A stretch of 49,023 bases of DNA, from assembly GCA_934757255.1 (NCBI GenBank), contig CAKVLL010000012.1, positions 1 to 49,023 of the forward strand, given 5' to 3'. Source of the DNA: an uncultured Candidatus Melainabacteria bacterium. GTDB lineage: Bacteria; Cyanobacteriota; Vampirovibrionia; Gastranaerophilales; Gastranaerophilaceae. The stretch's first letter is position 1. Each line of letters starts with the position of its first letter. Shown here piece by piece: positions 14,864-25,100 of the stretch. A program made the position numbers and the translations under genes. The notes under the pieces were generated by a model, which saw only the letters and a program-made list of their open reading frames with translations, did not search any database and was not told the origin of the DNA.

Positions 14864-16351
14864 ATGATTGAACAAATTAAGAGACTTATAGCTGGTGGTG
14901 AAAATCAGCATGTGGAGTTTAAGAAAGCAAAGAACGATTTTCCAAAAGATGCGTTTGAGTCGATTTGTGCGTTTTTAAATACTGATGGCGGAACTTTGAT
15001 TCTTGGAGTAGAAGATGATGGAACTGTTATTGGTGTTAATACTGAATCTGTCGATAAGATAAGAACAAAATTTGTTACTTCAATTAACAACCCAGAACTT
15101 TTAAATCCTGTAATTTATTTAAATATTAATGATATTGAGTATGAAGGTAAAACTATTTTATACATAATTGTTCCAAATGCTTCTAATGTCTACAGATATA
15201 AAAGTCGAATTTATAAAAGAAATCATGAATCTGATTCAGATATTACAGATATAGCAGAAGAAGTTGCAAAGCTATACTTGTTAACTGATAATTCATACTC
15301 TGAAAATCAAATTTTTCCATATTTACCGGTTGAAGAATTGCGAACAGATTTAATCGCAAAAGTAAAAAAGATTGCGAAAATCAACAATGCAAACAATGAT
15401 TGGAATGATTTGGATACAAAAGAATTCCTGCGCAGAAACAAACTTTATCGCAGAAATTACACAACAAACCAAGAGGGTGTAACTCTTGCCGGAGTTTTAT
15501 TATTTGGTACGGATGAACAAATTGCTTCCATTGTTCCAAGTTTCAAGTTTGAACTTGCGAAATGTGTTGATAATCCTGAAAGATACGATGATAGGATTAC
15601 ATTACAAACGAATCTTATTGATTGTTTAGAACAAGCTTCCGCTTTTATCGAAAAGCATTTGCCGAGTCCTTTCTATCTCGAAGGAACACAAAGAATAGAT
15701 TTAAGAAACAATATTTTTAGAGAAATTATTGCAAATATGCTCGTGCATAAAGAATATTCAGGAGCTGAACCCACAAAATTAATAATAAAGAAGAATGAAA
15801 TTATTGCAGAAAACAGCAATAAGCCCCACATAAGAGGTTTTATTACTCTGCAAAATACAGAAAACTTTTCTAAAAATCCGAATATTGTAAAGATTTTTAG
15901 AGCAATGGGTTTTGTTGAAGATTTTGGAACAGGTATTCCAAAACTATTCAAATATTGTAACGCTTATACAGGCTTTGACCCTGTTATTGAAGATGGGAAT
16001 ATTTTTCGTATAACAGTGAAACATGAGTTCTTTGCATCCGAATTTAAATCATTTAAAGGAGAACAACAGTATTTGTTTGACAGTGCTAATGTAAGTGACA
16101 AAGTAAAATCAAAAAGTGCTAATGCAAGTGACAAAGTAAATATTAGTAATGATATAGTTAAATTCTGCATTAAAGAAAAAAGTTTTACTGAAATAATTGA
16201 ACACTTTGGTTATACAAACAGGGATTATTTTAAAAAGAAATACCTAAAGCCGTTAGTTGATATAGGTTTAATAAAACTTACTAACCCAGACAGTATTAAA
16301 AGTCCTACACAAAAGTATTATTCTGCAAACAAAGGGAAAAAAAATGACTAA
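14864..16351 (+). CDS. AlbA_2 (Schlafen-type) domain protein with C-terminal ATPase-like fold
   Basis: The 495-residue protein begins with an AlbA_2 domain: GENQHVEFKKA (11-21), NTDGGTLILGVEDDGTVIGV (39-58) and YRYKSRIYKRN. The middle and C-terminal parts match the accessory half of this family (DLRNNIFREIIANMLVHKEY near 280, then EDFGTGIPKLFKYC near 350), related to a GHKL-like ATPase fold. The last about 90 residues contain a winged-helix segment (IVKFCIKEKSFTEIIEHFGY). Such proteins are often encoded within type I restriction loci; roles in nucleic-acid binding or regulation are proposed but unproved here. It overlaps hsdR by 8 bp. Confidence 0.88.
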   Translation: MIEQIKRLIAGGENQHVEFKKAKNDFPKDAFESICAFLNTDGGTLILGVEDDGTVIGVNTESVDKIRTKFVTSINNPELLNPVIYLNINDIEYEGKTILYIIVPNASNVYRYKSRIYKRNHESDSDITDIAEEVAKLYLLTDNSYSENQIFPYLPVEELRTDLIAKVKKIAKINNANNDWNDLDTKEFLRRNKLYRRNYTTNQEGVTLAGVLLFGTDEQIASIVPSFKFELAKCVDNPERYDDRITLQTNLIDCLEQASAFIEKHLPSPFYLEGTQRIDLRNNIFREIIANMLVHKEYSGAEPTKLIIKKNEIIAENSNKPHIRGFITLQNTENFSKNPNIVKIFRAMGFVEDFGTGIPKLFKYCNAYTGFDPVIEDGNIFRITVKHEFFASEFKSFKGEQQYLFDSANVSDKVKSKSANASDKVNISNDIVKFCIKEKSFTEIIEHFGYTNRDYFKKKYLKPLVDIGLIKLTNPDSIKSPTQKYYSANKGKKND

Positions 16352-18668
16352 TATGAATTTTAGAAATTCGGAAGCTGACACTAGAGCCGAGCTTATTGAT
16401 CCAAAACTTAATGAAACCGGTTGGATTCGTAACGAAAAAATTCGTGTAGCAAGAGAATATCCGATTTCAAAAGGTCGTATTATTGATTCAAAGAATCGTG
16501 CTAAAGGTTTGAGTGCAGATTATGCTTTGATTTACAACAATGTAATTATAGGAATTATTGAGGCAAAAAAGAGTTCATTCGACTATTCTGAAGGTGTTGC
16601 TCAAGCAAAAGAATATGCCCAACTACTGCAGGTTCGCTATACATATTCAACAAACGGGCATAAGATTTATCAGATCGATATGCAGACAGGAGAAGAAAAA
16701 GAGGTTGAAAAATACCCTACTCCTGATGAGCTTTGGGAAATGACTTATACAGAAAATTCTGAATTATGGAACCTTTTGACTTCTGTTCCTTTTGAATCCG
16801 GTGCAAAGTTTGAACCAAGATATTATCAGTTAAATGCTATAAATTCTGTTATTAAAGCAATGGCTCAAAATAAAAAACGAATTCTTTTAACACTTGCAAC
16901 CGGAACCGGAAAAACTTGTATAGCATTTCAAATCGTATGGAAATTGTTTAATGCAAAATGGAATACAAAAGAAATTGGTGCAAGAGCTCCAAGAATATTA
17001 TTTTTAGCGGATAGAAATATTCTGGCAAACCAAGCATATAATTCTTTCGGAGCGTTTCCTCAAGATGCTTTATGCAGGATAAAACCAAGCGAGATTAAAA
17101 AAAACGGAACTGTCCCAACTGCTCAACATATATTCTTTACTATATTTCAAACCTTTATGTCAGGTCCGAATGATACACCATATTTTGGACAATATAAAAA
17201 GGATTTCTTTGACTTTATTATTATTGATGAATGTCACAGAGGTGGAGCTAATGATGAAAGTCAATGGAGAGAAATCTTAAATTACTTTGATTCCGCTGTT
17301 CAGTTAGGTTTAACTGCAACACCTAAGCGAGATGTGAATGCTGATACTTATAAATATTTTGGTGAGCCTGTTTATCAATATTCACTAAAACAAGCAATTA
17401 ATGATGGTTTCTTAACTCCATTCAGGGTTAGAGAAATTAACGATAATATGGGGACTTATGAATATAACATTGCTGACGATATTGAAGGCGAAATTGATAA
17501 AGAAAAAACATATACCGAATCAGATTTCAATAAAACTATAAAGATACCGGAAAGGGAAATTGTGAGAGTTAAAAGATTTATGAGTGAAATAAATCAGAAT
17601 GAGAAAACTCTTGTATTTTGTGCAACACAGGAACATGCAGCATATGTTAGAGATTTGATTAATCAAGAGAAAACAGTTACAACAAATCCGGATTATTGTG
17701 TAAGAGTTACAGCTAATGACGGAGACAGAGGCGAAGAGTTTTTGAGGAAATTCCAAGATAATGATAAAACAATTCCTACAATACTTACAACCTCACAAAA
17801 ACTTTCAACTGGTGTCGATGCAATACAAATCCGGAATATTGTTTTAATGCGCCCTGTAAATTCTATGATTGAATTTAAACAAATCATAGGGCGTGGAACA
17901 AGGCTTTGTGATGGAAAAGCATATTTTACAATTTATGATTTTGTCGGTGCAAGTAAAAACTTTAAAGACCCTGACTGGGATGGAGAACCAGAACCGCCAA
18001 CTGTAAAAGAAAAAAGCGGAGAGTTTAAACCCAACGAAAAAGACAAAAAAGAAGAAAGCACAGAACCATTACCGGAAGAAGAATCAAAGCAAATTACAAC
18101 TATTAAGCTTGGTGGTGGAAGAAGTGTCGAAATTGTTAACAATAGAACTTCTTTTTGGGATGCAAGTGGAAAGCCGATTAGTGCTAAAGAATTTATAGAA
18201 AAATTATTCCAAAATCTTCCTAATTTCTTTAAATCAGAAGAAGAATTAAGAGAAATTTGGTCTAAACCTGAAACAAGAAAACAATTACTTGCTAACCTCA
18301 AAAATGGCGGTTATAGTATAGAAAGCTTTGAAAAGATAAAAGAAATAATAAATGCTCCAAATAGTGATATATTTGATGTTTTGATTTATATTGCATATTC
18401 TGAAAATATGATTACACGACAAGAAAGAGTTGATAACAGTAAGGTAGTAATATTTGATAATATCCAATCCCGTCAACATGCTTTTATTGATTTTGTTCTA
18501 AAACAATATGTCAAAAATGGAGTTACAGAACTTGATGATGAAAGAATAGGAGCTTTAATTAATCTTAAATATGGCTCCCCTGCTAATGCAGTTGAAGAAC
18601 TTGGCTGTATTGGAGATATTCGTGCAACATTCTGTGATTTCCAAAAATATTTGTATAAAAAAGCATAA
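16344..18668 (+). CDS. hsdR: Type I restriction endonuclease subunit HsdR
   Basis: HsdR is the ATP-driven DNA translocase and nuclease of the type I complex. The 774-residue protein has an N-terminal nuclease domain (DTRAELIDPKL, YALIYNNVIIGIIEAKK, with the catalytic Glu-x-Lys near 72-74). It then has superfamily 2 helicase motifs: Walker A ATGTGKT (185-191), IIIDECHRGG near 292, GLTATPKR near 324, and QIIGRGTRLCDG near 513. It has a C-terminal helical domain of the EcoEI type. It starts with AAAGGG 8 bases upstream and an 8-bp overlap with the AlbA_2 gene. All key motifs look intact, so the system should be able to restrict DNA. Confidence 0.95.
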   Translation: MTNMNFRNSEADTRAELIDPKLNETGWIRNEKIRVAREYPISKGRIIDSKNRAKGLSADYALIYNNVIIGIIEAKKSSFDYSEGVAQAKEYAQLLQVRYTYSTNGHKIYQIDMQTGEEKEVEKYPTPDELWEMTYTENSELWNLLTSVPFESGAKFEPRYYQLNAINSVIKAMAQNKKRILLTLATGTGKTCIAFQIVWKLFNAKWNTKEIGARAPRILFLADRNILANQAYNSFGAFPQDALCRIKPSEIKKNGTVPTAQHIFFTIFQTFMSGPNDTPYFGQYKKDFFDFIIIDECHRGGANDESQWREILNYFDSAVQLGLTATPKRDVNADTYKYFGEPVYQYSLKQAINDGFLTPFRVREINDNMGTYEYNIADDIEGEIDKEKTYTESDFNKTIKIPEREIVRVKRFMSEINQNEKTLVFCATQEHAAYVRDLINQEKTVTTNPDYCVRVTANDGDRGEEFLRKFQDNDKTIPTILTTSQKLSTGVDAIQIRNIVLMRPVNSMIEFKQIIGRGTRLCDGKAYFTIYDFVGASKNFKDPDWDGEPEPPTVKEKSGEFKPNEKDKKEESTEPLPEEESKQITTIKLGGGRSVEIVNNRTSFWDASGKPISAKEFIEKLFQNLPNFFKSEEELREIWSKPETRKQLLANLKNGGYSIESFEKIKEIINAPNSDIFDVLIYIAYSENMITRQERVDNSKVVIFDNIQSRQHAFIDFVLKQYVKNGVTELDDERIGALINLKYGSPANAVEELGCIGDIRATFCDFQKYLYKKA

Positions 18669-18708
18669 TTGACAATTAGTTGATTTGTGGCAATTTTTTA
18701 GAAAGATT

Positions 18709-18978
18709 TTAAATAAATTTCTCAAACTGCCTGTTACTTTTTCTCAAACCATGTGTTAGTTTACATCTGTTATTAGCATTATCAGGTCTTTCTGATATGT
18801 TTATTTTGTTTGGTATTATCACTTTTTTCTTTCCTTTATACTTTTTGTAATTGTATTTTTTCTTTCGAGTCAAATATTTAAACCACTCTGCATACCGAAA
18901 TTTGTAAATAAATTCGTATATTGCATCTTTACCGATTTTAAAACCTATATCACGTTCAATATCGTTCTCCATAATCAT
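18709..18978 (-). pseudogene. IS30-family transposase remnant
   Basis: The 89-residue frame carries a short stretch typical of IS30 transposases: KDAIYEFIYKF (corresponding to ETIYRYIY), the basic LTRKKKYNYKKYKGKKK segment, IIPNKINISERP and NNR. The N-terminal DNA-binding half and the whole DDE catalytic core after ERP are missing, and the frame runs into unrelated sequence. A partial dispersed repeat (18744-18756) overlaps its tail, which might be an element end joined to the gene by internal deletion. The rest of 18669-19090 holds nothing else I recognise. Confidence 0.6.
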
Positions 18979-19102
18979 CTTGACTTCTTATTTATATTTT
19001 AACTTTAAGGTGTTCCACTTCTAATCAGATTTCATCAATTATAACGGTATTAAGAAATGTAAATGAATACTTCTACGGTATATAAAAGTTATTTATATAT
19101 GG

Positions 19103-19120
19103 TATAATAGAATAAAGAGG
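19103..19120 (+). promoter_or_regulatory. -10 box and ribosome-binding site of the giant flagellin-like gene
   Basis: A perfect TATAAT lies at 19103-19108, and AAAGAGG (19114-19120) lies 9 bases before the ATG at 19130. I see no sigma28-type flagellar promoter (TAAA-N15-GCCGATAA), so expression may not follow the usual late-flagellar control. Confidence 0.5.
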
Positions 19121-19129
19121 ATATGTGAA

Positions 19130-22100
19130 ATGCATGTTTGTAATGACAGGCTTCTACTAGGGTTGAACCAAACTCTAGTAGGTACTACTAATAATATTGC
19201 AGAGTGCTTAAACCGGCTATCATCAGGATTTAAAGTGAATTCCGCAAAGGATGCTCCGGCTAATTTTGCTATTATTACAGAAATGCAAACCGAATTAAAT
19301 TCCTTAGATGTAGCAAGAGATAATATAGAACAGGGGATGGATGTTTTATCTTTATCTGAAGATTTGCTTAATAATATTTTAGATCGTCTTGAACGTATTA
19401 AGCAATTGTCACTTGCTGCAAGTAATTCAATTTATGATAAAAATGCGTTGAGTGCAATTCAAAAAGAAATAGATAGTTGTGTTGATGTAATCTCTCAAAT
19501 ACAAATAACTGCGCAATATAATGGGATTGATTTATTTCAAACAACGGATGGATTAGACAAAAATCTTTCCTACTTACTAAAAGATGGCAGTATATTGCCA
19601 TCAACTTCAACATCTGGCTTCGCACCTACAACATCTACAACATCTACAACATCGACTTACAGTGTATCAAATGAAGAACCTGTCGCAATTTGTGCTTTTT
19701 CATTAGGAGATGGCATAAGTTTAACAAGTATTGAAGAAACAGAAAAAAACCTTTCTGATACTATAACCATTGGCAAATACAGGAACAAAGTTATAACAGT
19801 TGCTGGAAAAACATATACAATAACAAATCTAACCGATGAAACAAATTCTATAAGTTATATTTATGATGTTACCAATGATACTTTGACTATTGATGGTGGA
19901 AATTATTCTTTGAGTGCAAAAAGTAATCAGAGTGATAATTTAGTTATAAATGGTACAGGAACAATAAAAATTAATACTAATAATAATGATGATAATATTA
20001 TTATCAATTCCGGTGATAATGTAGAAGTGAATGCTTCCTCCGGCAATAATAGTATTACATCTAATATTTCAGCAACAATAACCGTAGGTAACGGAAATAA
20101 TAATATTTCTGTAAACGGTGAAAATTCTATAATTAACACAGGCTCCGGTATTAATGTTATTAATATCAATGCGCAGGGTGTTAGTCTTAATCAAAAATCA
20201 GGTTCTAATAATACAATAAATGTTTCAAATCAATATTCTCTAAATTTGAATATTGATAGTTTTGAATATTTTATTGAAAATGCAACAACTTTTACCGCTA
20301 ATATGCAAGATTCAAAACTATTCTTAGGTGGAAATAATTTAAATATAACGGCATTATTAGCTCAGGTTAATTCAGTAGTATTAAGTGGAAATTCTATTTC
20401 TTATACAGATAATATTGGCCTTTCAAAAATAGAATCTAACGGTGCAAATGCAAATATTATCTTAAATAACAATAGTAATAATACAATTTCTATTAATGGT
20501 GCAAACTCTACTTTAAAAACCGGAAATGGAAATAATACTGTTACAGTTGCTGGAGAAAATTCTATAATTAATACTGGAAGTGGAAAAGATAATATTACCG
20601 TTTCAGCAAAAGGTGTAAACGTAAATTCCGGAAGCGGAGATGATACAATAACAATTTCCGGTTCAAATGCTATTATCAATTCCGGTGCAGGAAATAACAT
20701 TATAAATGCCGGTGGTACATCTTCTAGCATTACAACTGGTAATGGGGCAAATACGCTTAATATTACAGGTAATTATGTAACAGTTAGGGCAGGAAGCGGA
20801 ACAGATACAATAAAAATTACAGGTACCAATGCTGATATTGATTCTGGAGCAGGTAACGATTATTTATCAATATCAGCTGGAGCAACAAATGCTAATATAG
20901 ATACAAAGACTGGTAATAATACAATTATTTCAGATTTAGAGAATGTAAACATTACTACTGGAGATGGTGCAAATAATATTACATTAAATGGTTCTTCATC
21001 AAACTTAATCACTGGAAATGGTAATAATACTATTTGGGTTAATGGAGCTTCATCTTCTGTAACAACAGGTAATGGTAACAATACTATTGATGTTAAAGGA
21101 TATTATGCTACTGTAAAAACCGGAAGCGGTACTGATACGATCAAGGTTACAGGTACTAATGCAAATATAGATTCCGGAGCCGGTAATGACAATATTACAG
21201 CTAGCGGAGCTAATGCGAATATTAAAGCAAATGATGGTAACAACAAGATAAATTCAACTTCTGAAAAATCAACAATTACAGTTGGAGATGGTGCAAACAG
21301 CATTACCGTTGGTGGCACAGAATCAACTCTTGTTACAGGTAATGGCAATAATACAATTACAGCTTCTGGTTCTTCCTCTACAATTACAGTTGGCGATGGC
21401 GCAAACAGCATTACCGTTGATGGTACAGAATCTACTCTTGTTACAGGTGGTGGTAATAATACAATTACAGTTTCTGGTTCTTCCTCTACAATTACAACCG
21501 GCGATGGAAATAATACTGTTGATGTAAAAGGAAATTACGTTACCATAAAAACAGGAAGTGGTACTGATACTATTAGAATTACAGGTAGTAATGCTAATGT
21601 TAATACCGGCGATGGTAGTGACAATATTACAGTGAACGGAGCAAATGCTAAAGTAGATAGCGGTAATGATTATGACAGAATAACTGTAAGTGGTGCAAAT
21701 GCGGAAATTAAAACTGGAAGCGGTAATGATTATATTACAATATCATCAACCGCAACAGATTCAATTATAAATGCAGCTTCAGGTAATAATACCATTATCT
21801 CTAGTGCAACAAATTCTAATATTACTGTTGGAGAGGCAGATAATAATATTACATTAAACGGTAACAACTCAAGTTTAATTACTGGTAATGGAAATAATAC
21901 AGTTAGTGTAGGTGGAAATTACATTACCATAAAAACAGGAAGTGGTACTGATACGATAAAAGTTACAGGTACTAATGCTGATATTGATTCTGGGGCTGGT
22001 AACGATAATATTACAGTTAGTGGAGCTTATGCGAATATTAAAGCAAATGATGGTAATAACAAGATAAATTCAACTTCTGAAAAATCAACAATTACAGTTG

Positions 22101-25100
22101 GAGATGGTGCAAATAGTATTACCGTGGGTGGCACAGAATCTACTCTTGTTACAGGTAATGGCAATAATACAATTACAGCTTCTGGTTCTTCCTCTACAAT
22201 TACAACCGGCGATGGGAATAATACTGTTGATGTAAAAGGTAACTATGTTACTGTAAAAACCGGAAGAGGTACTGATACTATCAGAATTACTGGTACCAAT
22301 GCCAATGTTAACACCGGTGCTGGTAACGATAATATTACAGTTAGTGGAGCTGGTGCGAATATTAAAGCAAATGATGGTAATAACAAGATAAATTCAACTT
22401 CTGAAAAATCAACAATTACAGTTGGAGATGGCGCAAACAGTATTACCGTGGGTGGCACAGAATCTACTCTTGTTACAGGTGGTGGTAATAATACAATTAC
22501 AGCTTCTGGTTCTTCTTCTACTATTACAACCGGTGATGGGAATAATACTGTTAATGTAAAAGGAAACTATGTTACTGTAAAAACAGGAAGCGGTACAGAT
22601 ACTATCAATATTACTGGTACCAATGCCAATGTTAATACCGGTGCAGGTGATGATAATATTACAGTTAGTGGCTCTGACGCAAATGTAAATTCAGGAAGCG
22701 GAAATGATTATATTACAACAACAACTTCCGGTACAAATGCTACTATTAATTCCGGAGATGATGATAATACCATTATTTCTGCCGGTAGTAATGCAAATAT
22801 TGTAACTGGTAATGGTAACAATGATATCTCTCTTAAAGGTAACAATAGTGAATTAAACCTTGGAAATGGTGACAACAATGTATCTGTTTCAGGTAATAAT
22901 GATTATGTTTATACAGGTTCTGGTAAAAATACAATCGGTGTAACGGGTACAGAAAATGTTATCAACTTTAACAAAAATTCTTCATCAACGGTTAATGATA
23001 ATGGCACAAATACCACTCAAGTTAATAAAGCTGATGGTTCATCAGTCTTACCAGATCGTGGAAGCTTAAAAATTAGAGCTGGAGAAAGTTTTGATATAAC
23101 TATTGCTGGAAAAACTTATACTATATCTAATACAATGTCTAAAACAGGAATGCTTATTTATAGTTACGACAGTGTCAATGATATAATTACTTTTGAGGGC
23201 ATTCAAAATGGCAATGCTTACTATGATAAGAACAATATTTTACAACAAGATGGTGAAACTCTTAATATAACTGCAAAATCAGGTCAGGTTGATAGAGTGA
23301 TTTTAAAAGGTTCTCTAGGTAATGTTAACCTTGGTGATATGGATGATTATGTTGAAGGTTATTTGTATAGAGGAAATGTTAATACTGGAGCCGGCAATGA
23401 TACAATAATTATCAAAAGTGGCGCCTCTGGAACTAGTTCAAGAGATAAATACCTTTCTTATAGTGGTGGTGATGGTGACGATTATATAGAAACAACTTCT
23501 ACTGCACAATATGTCAATATTTATGGTAATAATGGTGATGATACATTCAAAATTGCGGGTAAGGGTATAAATGTTTGGGGTGGTGCTGGTAATGATTATA
23601 TGGAAGCTGTTGGAAATTCTGCTGAAACCAGAAGTTATTTATATGGTGGTGATGGTAATGATACAATGATTTCTTCTGGCTACGGATATACATTAAATGG
23701 CGATAATGGCAAAGATACAATAACCGTAGAAGCTTGGAATGGTAATGTAAATAATGATACACAATGTGAAGTAAATGGAGGAAATGATGATGATGTAATT
23801 ACAATCAATGCTAGAACAAATCCTATAATAAATGCTGGTGCCGGTAATGATACAATCACAGTTAATGCTACGACTGGTTCTATTTTGGGGTGGACAGGAG
23901 ATGATACTTTCATAATTAATAGCAATGGAAACCCACAAATTATTGATGGTGGTGAAGGTTATGATACTATTATTGCTTCAAACCCTGAAAAGTACTATAA
24001 ATTAAATGTAGAAAATTATATAGATAAACTACCAAATGCTGCAACAATCAGTTTTTCAAAAGGTGAAACCAGAGTATTGGAATTTGGGAATTACACTTAT
24101 ACAATAACAAATAAGAATAATAGCGTTGCATCATTTAGTTATAATTTTGATACTTCAAGTAAAACATTCACCATTAACTCTAATAATTTTGAAATTATTG
24201 CTGGAGATGGTCAAGTTGATACAATTTATGTTAATGGCTCTGAAAATATTATAGATGCCGGAGATTGTGATGATACAATTACTATTAATAATCGTCGGAG
24301 TAATAATAATACAATTTATGGCAGTGATGGCAATGATACATTCAATATTTGTGGATATAATAATAGTGTCTATGGTCAAGCCGGTAATGATATTATAAAT
24401 ATGAAAACCTATGGTACTGACAAAGTTGGTAACATAGATGCTTCGCATGTTGTTGATGGTGGTGATGGAGATGATATTATTACGATTGAAACTTCAGGTA
24501 ACAAAGGTTTAATTACAGGTGGCGCAGGTAATGATAAGATCTATGTAATAAGCTCCAATAATACAAACATTCAGGGTGGTACAGGTGATGATTATATAGA
24601 AATGATAGGCAATGACAACAATATCAATGGGTCGTCAGGCAATAATACCATTTTAGTTAATGGTACAAATTCAGAAAACTTTTCGATTATTGGTGGTAGT
24701 GGTAATGATAATATTACGATTAATTCATCTAATAATACCGGTTTGATTTCTGGAGGAGATGGTGATGACTATCTTGTTGTAAATGGTTCTAATAATACTA
24801 ATGTTAATGGTGGTAATGGTAATGATACATTACAAATCAATGGTAATAACAATACCAATTATAACTTTGAAACATTAGATATAAAAAATACAAGCGGAAA
24901 TATCAATCTACAAGCTAATGTTGCAACAACAATAAAAATTAATGGGAAATTATATACAATTACATCTAATGAAGCTCAGTCAATAAACTATAGTTTATTA
25001 AACAATCTTTTAAATTTAGGTGTTAAAAATTCCGGCATTGTTGCACAAGATAATCAAGATGACAACTTAAAAGTTACAGGTAGTGGGAATACCGTAGATA

